From contig NZ_BOPC01000028.1 in NCBI RefSeq assembly GCF_016863555.1, positions 1 through 64,000 of the forward strand: DNA of 64,000 nt. The letters run 5' to 3'. Positions 8,896 through 18,828 of this stretch are shown piece after piece (position 1 is the stretch's first letter; every line of letters begins with the position of its first letter). The translations under genes were made by a program, and so were the position numbers. Under the pieces are notes generated by a model. It did not search any database and had not been told where the DNA came from. It saw only the letters and a list, made by a program, of their open reading frames with translations. Source of the DNA: Micromonospora qiuiae. Its GTDB lineage: Bacteria; Actinomycetota; Actinomycetes; Mycobacteriales; Micromonosporaceae.

Positions 8896-9917
8896 GTGGA
8901 CTGGGGCCGCGCGCGCGGCTGGCGGTGCTGACGGTGATATTGCTGACGGCCGCCGGCGGCGCGGGCGGCTACATCTGGCGCATCCGGCAGCACCAGCCGA
9001 CGCCGCCGGGCGCGGCGACCGTCGCACCCGCCCGCGCCGACCTGGCCGCGGTACGTGCCGCGCCGCACGTGGTCTTCCGCAACACCGCCGTCGGCGCCGA
9101 CTACGGCCGGGTGGTGATGGTCCCGCTGGCGGAGCCGGCCGCGCCGCGGGCGGTCACCCCGGCAACCTGCGACCGGGTGTACGCGACCCGCGACGTGGGG
9201 GTCTGCGTCGCGGCGGACCGGGGACTGGTCACCACCTCCCGGGCGTACCTGCTCGGCCCGGACTGGGCCCCCCGGCGCGACCTGCCGGTCGTGGGTCTGC
9301 CGAGCCGGGCCCGGCTGTCCCGCGACGGCTCGCTGGTGGCCACCACGACCTTCGTGCACGGCGATTCCTACGCCACTCCCGGGCGGTTCTCCACCCGGAC
9401 AGTGGTGACCCGGGTCAACGGCGAAGTCGTCGGTGACCTCGAGCAGTTCGACCTGGTCGTCGACGGCGACGTGGTCACCGCGGTGGACAGGAACCTGTGG
9501 GGGGTCACCTTCGCCGACGACGACCGGTTCTACGCCACCGCCGCCTCCGGCGGCACCACCTGGCTGGTCGAGGGCAGCCTCGCCGCGCGTCGGGTCACCG
9601 CACTGCGGGAGGACGTCGAATGCCCGTCGCTGTCGCCGGACGGCACCCGGCTCGCCTTCAAGCGGCGCGGCGATCTGCCGGCGGGACGCTGGCGGCTGGC
9701 GGTCTACGACCTGGCCAGCGGCACGGAGACCCGGCTCGCCGAAACCCGCAGCGTCGACGACCAGGTGGAGTGGCTGGACGACCGGACGGTCATCTACGGC
9801 CTGCCCCGGGGCCGGCCCGGTACGGCCTCCAGCGACGTCTGGTCGGTCCCGGCCGACGGTCGGGGCACTCCGGTGTTGCTGATTACCGACGCCTGGTCAC
9901 CGGCGGTCGTCCGGTGA
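8892..9917 (+). CDS. membrane-anchored beta-propeller-like protein (TolB/WD40-like)
   Basis: 341 aa. One N-terminal membrane segment (residues about 9-27, LAVLTVILLTAAGGAGGYIW) and a Pro/Ala linker precede an extracytoplasmic domain. Repeated units of the form CPSLSPDGTRLAF and SRDGSLVATTT are the hallmark of TolB-like propeller blades. No catalytic motif is visible. Coupled to the MFS gene by an ATGA overlap. It may be a surface protein that binds glycan or partners; the function is not known. Confidence 0.65.
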   Translation: MSGLGPRARLAVLTVILLTAAGGAGGYIWRIRQHQPTPPGAATVAPARADLAAVRAAPHVVFRNTAVGADYGRVVMVPLAEPAAPRAVTPATCDRVYATRDVGVCVAADRGLVTTSRAYLLGPDWAPRRDLPVVGLPSRARLSRDGSLVATTTFVHGDSYATPGRFSTRTVVTRVNGEVVGDLEQFDLVVDGDVVTAVDRNLWGVTFADDDRFYATAASGGTTWLVEGSLAARRVTALREDVECPSLSPDGTRLAFKRRGDLPAGRWRLAVYDLASGTETRLAETRSVDDQVEWLDDRTVIYGLPRGRPGTASSDVWSVPADGRGTPVLLITDAWSPAVVR

Positions 9918-9964
9918 CCAGGATCCGACCGTCGGGCCCCGCCCGACCGACCCCGAGGACCCGC

Positions 9965-10846
9965 ATGCCGCGACTCGCGATCATCACCCCCAGCTATGCA
10001 CCCGATTTCGAACTCTGCGCGGACCTGCACCGCTCAATCCAGGCCCACTGTGTGGGGCCGGTGCAGCAGCACATCATCGTGCCGCGGCGGGATCGGGCCC
10101 GGTTCGGTCAACTGGCCGGGGCGCTGGTGCACGACGTCACCGAGTTCCTGCCGCGCTCGATGCGGAAACTGCCCGCGGTGAACGGCTGGGTGAACCTGCG
10201 CCGGCCGTTTCCGCCGCTGCGGGGCTGGATCACCCAGCAGATCGTCAAGCTCGCCGCGGCCGCCCGCTCGGACGCCGACGTGGTGCTGCTGGTCGACTCG
10301 GACATCGAGTTCGTCCGGCCGTTCGGGGTCGACCGGTTCATCCGCGACGGCACCGTCCGCTTCTACCGCAAGCCACGGGAGATCGACGCACGACTGCCGC
10401 GTCACCTGCTGTGGCACCAGGTGGCCCGGAACCTGCTCGGACTGCCGCCGGCGAAGCCGCCGTTCACCGACTACGTCTGCTGGCCGGCGCCGTGGGATCC
10501 GCGGATCGTCCGGGCGCTACTGCGGCGGGTCGAGTCGGTGACCGGTCGACCGTGGGCCACCGCGATCGGGGCACAGCTGCACTTCTCCGAGGAGATCCTC
10601 TACGGGGTCTTCGTGGACGAGGTGCTCGGTGCGCCCGCCAACTCGTACGCCACCGACGACATGCTCTGCCTGGGCTACTCTGCGGAGGCCGCGCTCGACG
10701 AAGGTGGCCTCGCCGAGCTGCTCGACCAGGTCTCGCCGGACGACATCGCGGTGATGATCTCCGCGAAGTCGGGTACCCCGCTGCCGCTGCGCCGGGCCGT
10801 ACTGGCCGCCCATTTTCCGGCGGGTGAGCGTCGTGCCGTCGACTGA
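9965..10846 (+). CDS. DUF6492-type glycosyltransferase-like protein
   Basis: 293 aa. The opening LAIITPSYAPDFELC and the acidic motif VVLLVDSDIEFV (about residues 103-114) resemble a GT-A nucleotide-sugar-binding fold with a DxD-like metal site, as in DUF6492 proteins of bacterial glycan loci. No signal peptide or membrane segment is seen. Follows the propeller gene after 47 bp and overlaps the next glycosyltransferase start by about 20 bp. Donor and acceptor sugars cannot be told. Confidence 0.6.
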   Translation: MPRLAIITPSYAPDFELCADLHRSIQAHCVGPVQQHIIVPRRDRARFGQLAGALVHDVTEFLPRSMRKLPAVNGWVNLRRPFPPLRGWITQQIVKLAAAARSDADVVLLVDSDIEFVRPFGVDRFIRDGTVRFYRKPREIDARLPRHLLWHQVARNLLGLPPAKPPFTDYVCWPAPWDPRIVRALLRRVESVTGRPWATAIGAQLHFSEEILYGVFVDEVLGAPANSYATDDMLCLGYSAEAALDEGGLAELLDQVSPDDIAVMISAKSGTPLPLRRAVLAAHFPAGERRAVD

Positions 10847-12056
10847 GACCCGGCGCCTCGGCAACCGGGGCGACCTGCTCGTCTACTTCGCCACCACGCA
10901 GTACGACGGTCCGGCCGGCACCGATCGGCACCTGGCCGACCAGCTCAGCCGGTACGCGCCGGTCATCTTCGTCGACCCACCGGTGTCCGTGCTGACCCTG
11001 CGCAACCACCCTGACCTGCGCCGGCTCGCCGACGAACCGAAGCTGCAGGTGCTGCATCCCCGGCTGGCTCGGCTCATCCCGTGGGTGGTGCCCGGAGTCA
11101 CCCGTCCCGGGTTGCACCGGCTGGTCGCGCCAATGATGCGCCGGGCTACCCGGGCCGCCGTGGCCCGACTGGCGGCACCGGCGGGGCGCGGCACGGACGC
11201 CCGGCTCGCCGCGGTGGTGTCGACCAGGATCGACGACCTGTGGTCCGCCGCACCGGCCCGCCGCACGCTCTTCTACGCCACCGACGACGTCACCGTCGGC
11301 GCCGACCTGCTCGGCATGCCACGCGGGCGGATGCTGCGGCACGAGGCACGGACCCTGCGTACCGCCGATGTCGTGGCCGCCGTCTCGCCGCCGCTGGTTC
11401 GTCGGTACACCGACGCGGGATATCCGGCGCACCTGGTGCCCACCGGCTGCGACCCGGCCGCGTACGCCGACGTCGACACCACACCCCCGGCGGCGGAGGT
11501 GCGGCTGCCCCGTCCGATCGTCGGCTTCGTCGGCCACATCAACTCCCGGATCGACCTGGCGCTACTGGAGGCGGTGGCCGCCGCCGGGCATTCGCTGCTG
11601 CTGGTCGGGCCGCGGTCCCCCGGCTACCAGCCGCAACGGTTCACCGCCCTGCTGCAGCGGCACAACGTGCAGTGGGTGGGCGCGAAGCCGTTCACCGCGC
11701 TGCCGGGATACCTACGGCTGATCGACGTGGGCCTGACACCGTACGCGCAGAGCGCCTTCAACCAGGCCAGCTTTCCCCTGAAAACCCTGGAGTACCTGGC
11801 CGCCGGACGGGCGGTGGTCGCCACCCCGCTGCCGGCCACCGAATGGCTCGGCGCGGACCTGATCCGGGTCGCGGCCGACCCGGCGCAGTTCGCGGCGCAG
11901 GTCGGCCTGGCCTTGGCCGAGCCGCGCCCGGCTGCCCTCGTGGCCCGGCGACGTGAGTTCGCCGAACGGCACAGCTGGGCGGTCCGGGCCCGCCGGATCG
12001 CCGACCTGGTCGCGCTGCCCGGCGCGACGCGTGACGCATCGGAGCCGCCGACATGA
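10824..12056 (+). CDS. GT4-type glycosyltransferase
   Basis: About 410 aa, GT-B fold. The N-terminal half (LLVYFATTQYDGPAGTDRHL) and the C-terminal half (GFVGHINSRIDLALLEAV and FPLKTLEYLAAGRAVVAT) match the two Rossmann domains of retaining GT4 enzymes of the TuaH-like type. The conserved glutamate that contacts the donor ribose is in the KTLEYLAAG stretch. Adds a sugar to the lipid-linked glycan on the cytoplasmic face. GTG codons at 10824 and 10833 both serve as possible starts. The stop overlaps the next ATG (ATGA). Confidence 0.8.
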   Translation: MSVVPSTETRRLGNRGDLLVYFATTQYDGPAGTDRHLADQLSRYAPVIFVDPPVSVLTLRNHPDLRRLADEPKLQVLHPRLARLIPWVVPGVTRPGLHRLVAPMMRRATRAAVARLAAPAGRGTDARLAAVVSTRIDDLWSAAPARRTLFYATDDVTVGADLLGMPRGRMLRHEARTLRTADVVAAVSPPLVRRYTDAGYPAHLVPTGCDPAAYADVDTTPPAAEVRLPRPIVGFVGHINSRIDLALLEAVAAAGHSLLLVGPRSPGYQPQRFTALLQRHNVQWVGAKPFTALPGYLRLIDVGLTPYAQSAFNQASFPLKTLEYLAAGRAVVATPLPATEWLGADLIRVAADPAQFAAQVGLALAEPRPAALVARRREFAERHSWAVRARRIADLVALPGATRDASEPPT

Positions 12057-13384
12057 CGAGCCTGAACATCCTGGTCTATCCGCACGCCATGGAGATCGGG
12101 GGCAGCCAGCTCAACGCCATCGAACTGGCCGCTGCCGTCCGCGACCTGGGCCACCGGGTGACGGTGCTGGGCGAGGACGGACCGCTGCTGGACCGGGTAC
12201 GGGGACTGGGTCTGGAGCACCTGCCGTTGCCGCGGCGCCGACGCCGCCCTTCCCCCGCCGTGGCGGCCCGGCTGCGGGCCCTGATCCGTGCTCGCCGCCT
12301 CGACATCGTGCACGGCTACGAGTGGCCGCCCGGCCTGGAGTCCTACGCCGCGGCTGCGGGCGGACGCGCCGCGGTGGTCTGCACCGTCATGTCGATGGCG
12401 GTGGCGCCGTTCCTGCCCGGCTGGCTGCCGCTGGTGGTCGGGACCCGCGCGCTGCAACGGCACGTCGCGGACCGCCGTCCCGGCGCGGTGCACCTGATCG
12501 AACCGCCGGTGGACGTGGCCGAGAACGCGCCGGGGCATCCGGCGGAGGAGTTCCGCGCCCGGTACGGCCTGGACGGCTCACCCGGGCAGCCTCGACCGCT
12601 GCTGCTGGCCGTGGTGTGCCGGCTGGTGCCGGAACTGAAACTGGAGGGCGTACTGACCGCCGTGGAGGTGGTGGGACGGCTGGCCCGTGAGCATCCGGTA
12701 CGACTGGCCGTGGTGGGTGACGGCCCGGCCCGAGACGTTGTCGAGGAGCGGGCGCGGCAGGCGAACGCCGAGGCCGGACTGCGTGCCGTGGTCCTCACCG
12801 GTGAGTTGCGTGATCCGCGTCCGGCGTACGCTGCCGCCGACGTGATGCTCGGCATGGGCGGTTCCGCGCTGCGGGCTCTGGCCTTCGGTCGGCCCCTGGT
12901 GGTGCAGGGTGAGCGGGGTTTCTGGCAGTTGTTGACTCCGCAGAGCTGCGCGACCTTCCTCGAACAGGGCTGGTACGGCATCGGCGACGGAACCGGCGGG
13001 GCCGACCGGCTGACCGGTTTCCTGCGCCGGCTGATCGGTGACCCGCAGCTGCGTGAGTCGCTCGGGCGGTACGGCCGGGACCTGGCCGTCGACCGGTTCA
13101 GCCTGCACCGGGCGGCACGGATCCAGGAGGGGATCTACCGCTCGGCGTTGGCTGCGCGCTACGGCGAGCCGGGGTCGCTGGTGCGCGTCGCGGACGGTCT
13201 ACGCAGCGCCGGTGGGCTGGCCGCGTACAAGCTGCGTCAGCGGTACGCGCGGCTGCGCGGCACCGCGGCCCGCGACGACTTCAACTCGGCCGTTCTTGCC
13301 CAGGCGGCGATGCCGATCGGGGCGCAGCCGGTCTGCTCACTCGATTCCCTCGACGGTACGCAGTGCGCGCAGTGCGGTACGTAG
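12053..13384 (+). CDS. GT4-type glycosyltransferase
   Basis: 443 aa. Opens with ILVYPHAMEIGGSQLNAIELA, the glycine-rich acceptor-side loop of GT4 enzymes; the C-terminal Rossmann half carries LAVVGDGPARDVVEERA and a stretch of donor-site residues (LGMGGSALRALAFGRPLV). ATG start overlaps the previous stop by 4 bp. The last 16 codons lie inside the 3' end of the oppositely oriented flippase gene, a 48-bp tail-to-tail overlap. The C-terminal 20 residues are cysteine-containing and low in similarity to the family, as expected if the overlap extended the frame. Confidence 0.8.
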   Translation: MTSLNILVYPHAMEIGGSQLNAIELAAAVRDLGHRVTVLGEDGPLLDRVRGLGLEHLPLPRRRRRPSPAVAARLRALIRARRLDIVHGYEWPPGLESYAAAAGGRAAVVCTVMSMAVAPFLPGWLPLVVGTRALQRHVADRRPGAVHLIEPPVDVAENAPGHPAEEFRARYGLDGSPGQPRPLLLAVVCRLVPELKLEGVLTAVEVVGRLAREHPVRLAVVGDGPARDVVEERARQANAEAGLRAVVLTGELRDPRPAYAAADVMLGMGGSALRALAFGRPLVVQGERGFWQLLTPQSCATFLEQGWYGIGDGTGGADRLTGFLRRLIGDPQLRESLGRYGRDLAVDRFSLHRAARIQEGIYRSALAARYGEPGSLVRVADGLRSAGGLAAYKLRQRYARLRGTAARDDFNSAVLAQAAMPIGAQPVCSLDSLDGTQCAQCGT

Positions 13385-14788
13385 ACGGTAGACCAGCGCG
13401 CCGATCGCGACCGCGCTGGCGGTTCCGGCCAGTCCCAGGGCCAGCAGGTCGATCGGGACGGTGCGGGTCACCGTCCACGCGGTGAACGCCACCGCCGTGG
13501 TGCCGGCGATCGGCAGCAGCAGTCGCGCCACGAAGGCGCCCGCCGCCACGCCTACCCGGCCCAGCTCATACAGGTAGACCGGAAGCACGACGAGCAGGGC
13601 CACCGCGAACTGGGCGGCGCCGGCGCCCGGCGCGCCGCCGAACCGGGCACCGTAGTAGACCGCCGGCACCAGCGCCGCCAACCAGAGCAGTTGGATGACG
13701 AAGACCGCCCGGGTGTTGGCGAGCACCACGAAGTAGTCGTAGACGAGTTCGAAGAGGATCCGCAGCATCGCCAGCAGGCCGAGCCACGGTAGTACGCCGG
13801 CGGCCGACTGCCAGGCGGAACCGTAGACGAAACGGATCAGCGGGTCGGCCGCGGCGGCCAGTAGCACGCAAACCGGCATGGTCACCGAGGCGAGCAGCCC
13901 GGCCGTGGAGAGAAAGGTGGTCCGCATCGCCGCAGGATCGTGCTGCAACCGGGCGAGGGCGGCGGGCGCCACCGCGCGGACCGGCTGCGAGAATATCGAC
14001 AGCGGCCAGTTGGACAGGTTGACGGCCAGGACGTAGACGCCGAGGGGTACCGGCCCCAGAACGGCACCGACGATCACCTTGTCGATGTTGCCGACGGCGA
14101 AGACCACGATGGCCGATCCCGCCAGCGGCACACCGAAACGCAGCAACGCGGCGGCCTTGGCCCGGTCGAACCCGAGGCGCACGGCGTGGGGAGCGAAGGC
14201 GATGAAGAGCACGGCACCGGCGAGCACACCGGCGACGTGCCCGATGGCCAGGCTCATCGCGCCGAGGCCGCCGATCGCGCAGCCGATGGAGGTCAGTGCG
14301 CTCACCCAGGTGGCGACCTGATCCGCGATCATCTTGCGGTCCTGGCGGAACTCCCGTTGCAGCATCGCGACCGGCGTGGCCACCAGACCCGAAACGATCA
14401 CCGCCACGGTGATCACGCGCAGCACCGGGACCGCCGCCGGGTCGCCCATCACCGCCGCGAAGGCCGGCGCACCCAGGAAACAGCCGAGATAGATCACCAC
14501 GCTGGACAGCACTGAGATGGTCGCGACGGTCGGGGCGATCTCACCGGGCGGCCCGGGCCAGCGGACGATGGCCAGGCTCACCCCCAGTTCGTTGAAGCTC
14601 AGTAGGGCGAGCAGGGCCACCATCGCCACGGCGTACGTGCCGAACTCGTCGGGCCCGAGGATCCGGGCCAGGGCGATACCGATGCCGAGGGTGCTCACCC
14701 GGCCCAGCACGGTGCTGGCGAAGCTCCAACTCAAGGCCCGGCCGGCGGTCCTCAGCAGGGTCTTCTGGCTGTGCTCGGTAGCCGTCAT
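13337..14788 (-). CDS. Wzx-like lipopolysaccharide/oligosaccharide flippase
   Basis: 483 aa polytopic membrane protein with about 12-14 hydrophobic segments and the N-terminal block RALSWSFASTVLGRVSTLGIGIALAR cut here as its start SWSFASTVLGR. It belongs to the MOP-superfamily polysaccharide exporters (RfbX/Wzx/TuaB-like), which flip undecaprenyl-PP-linked oligosaccharide across the membrane. ATG 14788 has GGGAG 5 nt upstream. Its 3' end overlaps the convergent glycosyltransferase by 48 bp. Being the only flippase in the locus, it is the likely exporter of the unit built by the neighbouring transferases. Confidence 0.87.
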   Translation of the reverse strand: MTATEHSQKTLLRTAGRALSWSFASTVLGRVSTLGIGIALARILGPDEFGTYAVAMVALLALLSFNELGVSLAIVRWPGPPGEIAPTVATISVLSSVVIYLGCFLGAPAFAAVMGDPAAVPVLRVITVAVIVSGLVATPVAMLQREFRQDRKMIADQVATWVSALTSIGCAIGGLGAMSLAIGHVAGVLAGAVLFIAFAPHAVRLGFDRAKAAALLRFGVPLAGSAIVVFAVGNIDKVIVGAVLGPVPLGVYVLAVNLSNWPLSIFSQPVRAVAPAALARLQHDPAAMRTTFLSTAGLLASVTMPVCVLLAAAADPLIRFVYGSAWQSAAGVLPWLGLLAMLRILFELVYDYFVVLANTRAVFVIQLLWLAALVPAVYYGARFGGAPGAGAAQFAVALLVVLPVYLYELGRVGVAAGAFVARLLLPIAGTTAVAFTAWTVTRTVPIDLLALGLAGTASAVAIGALVYRLRTALRALRTVEGIE

Positions 14789-14803
14789 GGAGTCTCCCTG
14801 ACC

Positions 14804-14833
14804 GGCGGCGCGGCGCCGTGGCGCCTCGCCGCC
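14804..14833 (-). terminator. long GC hairpin after the 1263-aa secreted protein
   Basis: Arms of 14 bp (14804-14817 and 14820-14833) pair with a single mismatch around a 2-nt loop, 10 bp past the stop of the secreted protein and 16 bp before the flippase start. No T-run follows, which is common for actinomycete terminators. Confidence 0.55.
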
Positions 14834-14842
14834 TAGGCGGTG

Positions 14843-17800
14843 TCACGAACCAGTGGGTTCAAAGAAGACATCGACCCAGTAGTTGTGGTTCGAGGACGCG
14901 TTCGGGAACCCACTCGGGCCGTACCGGTACCGGGCGCCGTTGGCCGGTACGTTGAGCGGGCCCCGCTGGACGCCGCTGGCGTGAAACGAGTTGATGGTCA
15001 CCGCGTAGTGCCCCGTCGTCGTGTGGTAGGAGGCGACGTACGTCGCGCCGGCGGTGATCGGTACGGGTTCGGCGAACCGCACGTTCTGCCAGCCGGATCC
15101 AGTTTCGTTGACGAATGTTGCCGGAGTTAGTCGTTGACCCGACACGGACCAGAGCGAGGCGACGTGCGGGCCGGTGTTGCCGGGTCCCTGCCAGAAGCGG
15201 ATCCCGGTCACCGCACCGTCGACGTCAGTGCTGAACGCGACGCCCACCTCGACGGCGTCCGGGTCCGGCCAGGCCGCCGCGGCCGGTGCCGCCGACCTGC
15301 CGAAGATGTTCGCCCCGGTCGGCGGGCCGACCGGCCCGCTCGGCGTCGACGACGGGGACGGCGACCGCGTCGGGGACGGGCTCGGCGTCGGGCTCGATGT
15401 CGGGCTCGGCGTCGGGGTGGGGGTCGGCGCCGGCGTGGTCGGTGACGGCGTCGGGGTGGGTGTGGGACCATCGCCGGGCTTGAACAGCGGGTCCACCCAG
15501 TAGTTGGTGTTGTGGTAGGAGTTCGTCGGGAAGCCCGGCGATCCGTAGTGGTAGACCCCGTTGCCGTTGCTCGGCGCGGTGAGCGGCCCGTTGGCCCACG
15601 GCGTGTTGAAGAAGCCCTCGTCGTAGGCGTAGTTGCCGTTGGGCGCGAAGTACGAGATGACGTACGTGGTGCCGGCGCTGACCGGGTACGGTTCGGCGAA
15701 GGCGGCGGTCTGCCAACCGAGGCCGGATTTCGGACCGAAGGTGACCTGCCGCAGTGGTGTGCCACCGGCCGACCAGAGGGTGCCGGTGTGCGCACCGGTG
15801 TTGCCGGGCCCCTGATAGAAGCGCAGCCCGATCACCGTGCCGCTGATCATCGGGGTGAATTTGACTCCCAACTCGACGGCGCCGTCGTCGTCGGGCGCCG
15901 CCGGGTGCGCCGGCACCGCGTCGGCCGCGAAGAGCCGCAGCACCGACGGGTCGAGGTCGGCGCTGAAGCTCCACTCGGTCGGCGCCTCGGTCGGGTTGCC
16001 CCGGGTGTCCTCGGCGGTCACACTCGCCGTGTAGCGCTGCGCCGGCTGCAACGGCTCGTCCGGCGTGAAGGTCGCTGTCCTGGTGGAAGCATGGTAGGAG
16101 GTGCCGCCCGACACCGGGGCTCCTGCGGCGTCACGAACCGTGAACTGGATCGAGGTGGGCGCGATCGCCTTGGAGAAGACCGCTGACAGTGGGGAGTTCA
16201 GCGGTACACCCGTCGCGTTGTCCAGCGGGCTGGTCGTCACCACCGTCGGCGCGGCGTCCTCGTTCGCCACGAACTCCACGTCCACGTAGTAGTTGATGGC
16301 CTTGTCCTCCCACGAGCGGGTCGGGAAGCCGGCGGCGTACTTGAGCACCCCGTTGGGGGCGCTGGGGTACGCGCGTGGCGCGGTGAGCGGCCCCGCAGCG
16401 TGGTCAGACAGGGAGAAGTAGTAGGCGTCGGCCGCGTAGTGCCCGTTGGGCGCGTAGTACGAGGCGACGTACGTCGTGCCGGCCGAGACGCTCACCCGCC
16501 TGCTGAGGGTCAGGGTCTGCCAGCCCTCGCTGGTCTCGTCGGTGAACGTGCCGGTCGCCAGCAGGTTGCCGCCGAGGGACCAGAGACTGCCGGTGTGCGT
16601 ACCGGTGTTGCCGGGGCCCTTGTAGAAGCGGATGCCGGTGACAAAGCCGGCGACCTGTGGAACAAACCGCACCCCCAGCTCGAACGGGTCGCCGTCGGTG
16701 GTGAAGGTCCGCGGCACCCGCTGCCCGAACAGGGTGCTCGGTCCGGTCAGGTTGAACTGGCGGGTCGCCGAGGCACCGATGTTGACGCTGTCGTCGATCG
16801 CGCGTACCTGGACGGCCTGGGCACCGATGCCGGCCGTGTGCAACTCGTACTCCCAGTCGGTGGTGCCGGTGGCCGGGTGCCACGTGCCGCCGCCGTTGGT
16901 GGAGACCTCGACGCCGGCGACCTGGCCGCCCCCGGTGTCGGCGGCGGTGCCCCGCAGGGTGACCTTGGCTCCGTTGGCGACCGTGGTGGTGTCCGCCGGG
17001 GAGGTGATGGTGACCGTCGGCGCCTCGGTGTCGGTGGAGACGGTGCCGGGCACGAGGTCGGCCATCAGCGTGCCGGCCGGTACGCCCATGTCCGCCAGCA
17101 GGTTGACGGTGGCCTGTTGCATGGGCCGGCTGACCGGCGCGACGGTGCCGTCGTGGTACGTGTCCAGTCCCCAGGCCCACTGGATGGTGCCGGCGGAGAA
17201 GACCAGGGCCCCGCTGGCGGCGCGGTAGAGCGTCGCGTGGTGCGTGGTGATGCCGGGTTCCGTGGTGTTGCCGAAGTCCTGGAGGTACTCCGGGGTCTCC
17301 CCCACGGTGGTGGAGAGGCGGATCAGGCCCGGCGGCCGGAAGCCGTTGTCGAGATCCTCGTTGGACTCGTAGCCGACGATGTGCGGGGCCAGGGTGGCGG
17401 TGCCCTCGGTGGGTAGCCCGGCGTTACGCCAGAATCGGTAGCGCCCCTGCTCGGCCGGCACCTGTAGCGGCAGGTCGGTGAAGTTCGCCATGTACGCGGT
17501 GCCGATCAGCTCGTTCTCGGGGCGGCCGCCGCCCTGGGCCGGGACGCTGTACCGCGGATCCCGCCAGGTGCCCGTCCACTCCGACCGGTCCTCCTCGATC
17601 CGCTCGTACGACCAGGTCTCCTTGTAGCAGACCAGGGTGCGGTACGCGGTGTCGGTGCCGTCCACGCTCGGTTCCCAACGGGTACGCCAGTAGACGTCGT
17701 TGCCGCTGAAAAAGGCGAGGCTCACCCCGGCGTCGCGGGCCGCCTCGACATTCGCGCGTTGGGGGCCGGACCAGTACTCGTCGTGGCCGGTGGAGATGAA

Positions 17801-18634
17801 GACTTTGTGATTGCGGATCAAGTCGCCCCGCCGGTGGGAGTCCACCCCGGTGGTGTAACTGACGTCGTATCCGTTGCGTTCCAGGAAGCGCAGCATCGGA
17901 TACTCGTTGCTGAACAGGAAGTCCCGGCCCTGCTCCTCCTTGCGGGTGGTAAACGGCCGGTTATAGCTGATCTTGTACGCCCGGCCGCGCGGCCCAGGAT
18001 AGAAGTTGGCGCCCCCGTACTGGTTGTAGGCGTGCCAGGTGGTGTCGGAGGTCTGGAAGAACAGGTCCGAGGTGCTGGCGTCGTCGCGGACGACGAAGGT
18101 GATGTGGCTGGCGCCCTGGGTGTCGGTCCGGGTCAACCGGGCCACGTAGACGCCGGAAACGGCCGTGACCGGCACGTTCCAGAATGCCGAGACCGCCCAG
18201 TTGCCGCAGTCGTAGAGGTTGGTGCTCGGGTCGCTGACGCACTCCGGCTGAATCTGCGGCAGCGCGACCAGCGGGGTGACCTCGCTGGTCCAGCGCGCCC
18301 CGGCGCCGCCGTACCAGCCGAGCCGGTAGATGTCGATGCGGTAGTCCTGCGCATCCGTTGCAATCTTGAAGTCGATCCGCTCACCCACGTTGACACTGAT
18401 GTCCGTGGCGAAGCCCTGGATGCTCCGGTCCCCCGATCCCTGGATGTCCCACACATCGCTGTGGGTGCCTTCCCTGCTGTTCTCGCAGACGATCGGATTG
18501 TCCATCGCATCGCACTGATCGCTGTCGGCCACCATCCGCGACGCGCCGAGCGCCACGGATCCGCCAGCCCACACGACCGCCGCCGAGCAGGCTGCTACGA
18601 TTCGCCGGAATCGATCAGTCTGACCTCCACGCAT
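14843..18634 (-). CDS. secreted multidomain protein: dimethylformamidase-beta-like domain, two Ig-like and three DUF4082 domains
   Basis: 1263 aa. A signal-peptide-like segment (residues about 10-36) is followed by a large domain (about 40-533) like the N,N-dimethylformamidase beta-subunit C-terminal family, with FISTGHDEYWSGPQR and SLAFFSGNDVYWR. Then come an Ig-like domain (535-632), DUF4082 copy 1 (633-791), a Big_5/SwmB-like domain (792-897), DUF4082 copy 2 (898-1054), a Pro/Thr/Ser linker (1055-1110) and DUF4082 copy 3 (1111-1263). Each DUF4082 repeats GIRFYKGPGNTG, GWQ and NYWVDV/NYYVDV signatures. RBS GGGAG precedes the ATG. Likely cell-surface; enzymatic activity is unproven, and DUF4082 modules look like carbohydrate-binding beta sandwiches. 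Sits among polysaccharide genes. Confidence 0.8.
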   Translation of the reverse strand: MRGGQTDRFRRIVAACSAAVVWAGGSVALGASRMVADSDQCDAMDNPIVCENSREGTHSDVWDIQGSGDRSIQGFATDISVNVGERIDFKIATDAQDYRIDIYRLGWYGGAGARWTSEVTPLVALPQIQPECVSDPSTNLYDCGNWAVSAFWNVPVTAVSGVYVARLTRTDTQGASHITFVVRDDASTSDLFFQTSDTTWHAYNQYGGANFYPGPRGRAYKISYNRPFTTRKEEQGRDFLFSNEYPMLRFLERNGYDVSYTTGVDSHRRGDLIRNHKVFISTGHDEYWSGPQRANVEAARDAGVSLAFFSGNDVYWRTRWEPSVDGTDTAYRTLVCYKETWSYERIEEDRSEWTGTWRDPRYSVPAQGGGRPENELIGTAYMANFTDLPLQVPAEQGRYRFWRNAGLPTEGTATLAPHIVGYESNEDLDNGFRPPGLIRLSTTVGETPEYLQDFGNTTEPGITTHHATLYRAASGALVFSAGTIQWAWGLDTYHDGTVAPVSRPMQQATVNLLADMGVPAGTLMADLVPGTVSTDTEAPTVTITSPADTTTVANGAKVTLRGTAADTGGGQVAGVEVSTNGGGTWHPATGTTDWEYELHTAGIGAQAVQVRAIDDSVNIGASATRQFNLTGPSTLFGQRVPRTFTTDGDPFELGVRFVPQVAGFVTGIRFYKGPGNTGTHTGSLWSLGGNLLATGTFTDETSEGWQTLTLSRRVSVSAGTTYVASYYAPNGHYAADAYYFSLSDHAAGPLTAPRAYPSAPNGVLKYAAGFPTRSWEDKAINYYVDVEFVANEDAAPTVVTTSPLDNATGVPLNSPLSAVFSKAIAPTSIQFTVRDAAGAPVSGGTSYHASTRTATFTPDEPLQPAQRYTASVTAEDTRGNPTEAPTEWSFSADLDPSVLRLFAADAVPAHPAAPDDDGAVELGVKFTPMISGTVIGLRFYQGPGNTGAHTGTLWSAGGTPLRQVTFGPKSGLGWQTAAFAEPYPVSAGTTYVISYFAPNGNYAYDEGFFNTPWANGPLTAPSNGNGVYHYGSPGFPTNSYHNTNYWVDPLFKPGDGPTPTPTPSPTTPAPTPTPTPSPTSSPTPSPSPTRSPSPSSTPSGPVGPPTGANIFGRSAAPAAAAWPDPDAVEVGVAFSTDVDGAVTGIRFWQGPGNTGPHVASLWSVSGQRLTPATFVNETGSGWQNVRFAEPVPITAGATYVASYHTTTGHYAVTINSFHASGVQRGPLNVPANGARYRYGPSGFPNASSNHNYWVDVFFEPTGS

Positions 18635-18828
18635 GATTCACTCCCGCCGTCGCCCCAGACACGACCAGGCATTTTGGCCGAGCTAACTGAGAGTGACGGT
18701 AGCGAGACAATTCCTCGGGCTGCTCCGCCAAACGGATCGTACCGCCGGGGAGAACGACGAGTCCGTTCGCTGCCCGGGCTAACTCGTGGATTATGCAATC
18801 AGCAATTCGCGTGTCGGGCTGTCGCCTA

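Noticed and set aside
15313..15475. Repeat-like GTCGGCGTCGGGGTG tract
   Set aside because: It is the coding sequence of the Pro/Thr/Ser linker of the secreted protein, not a separate repeat element.
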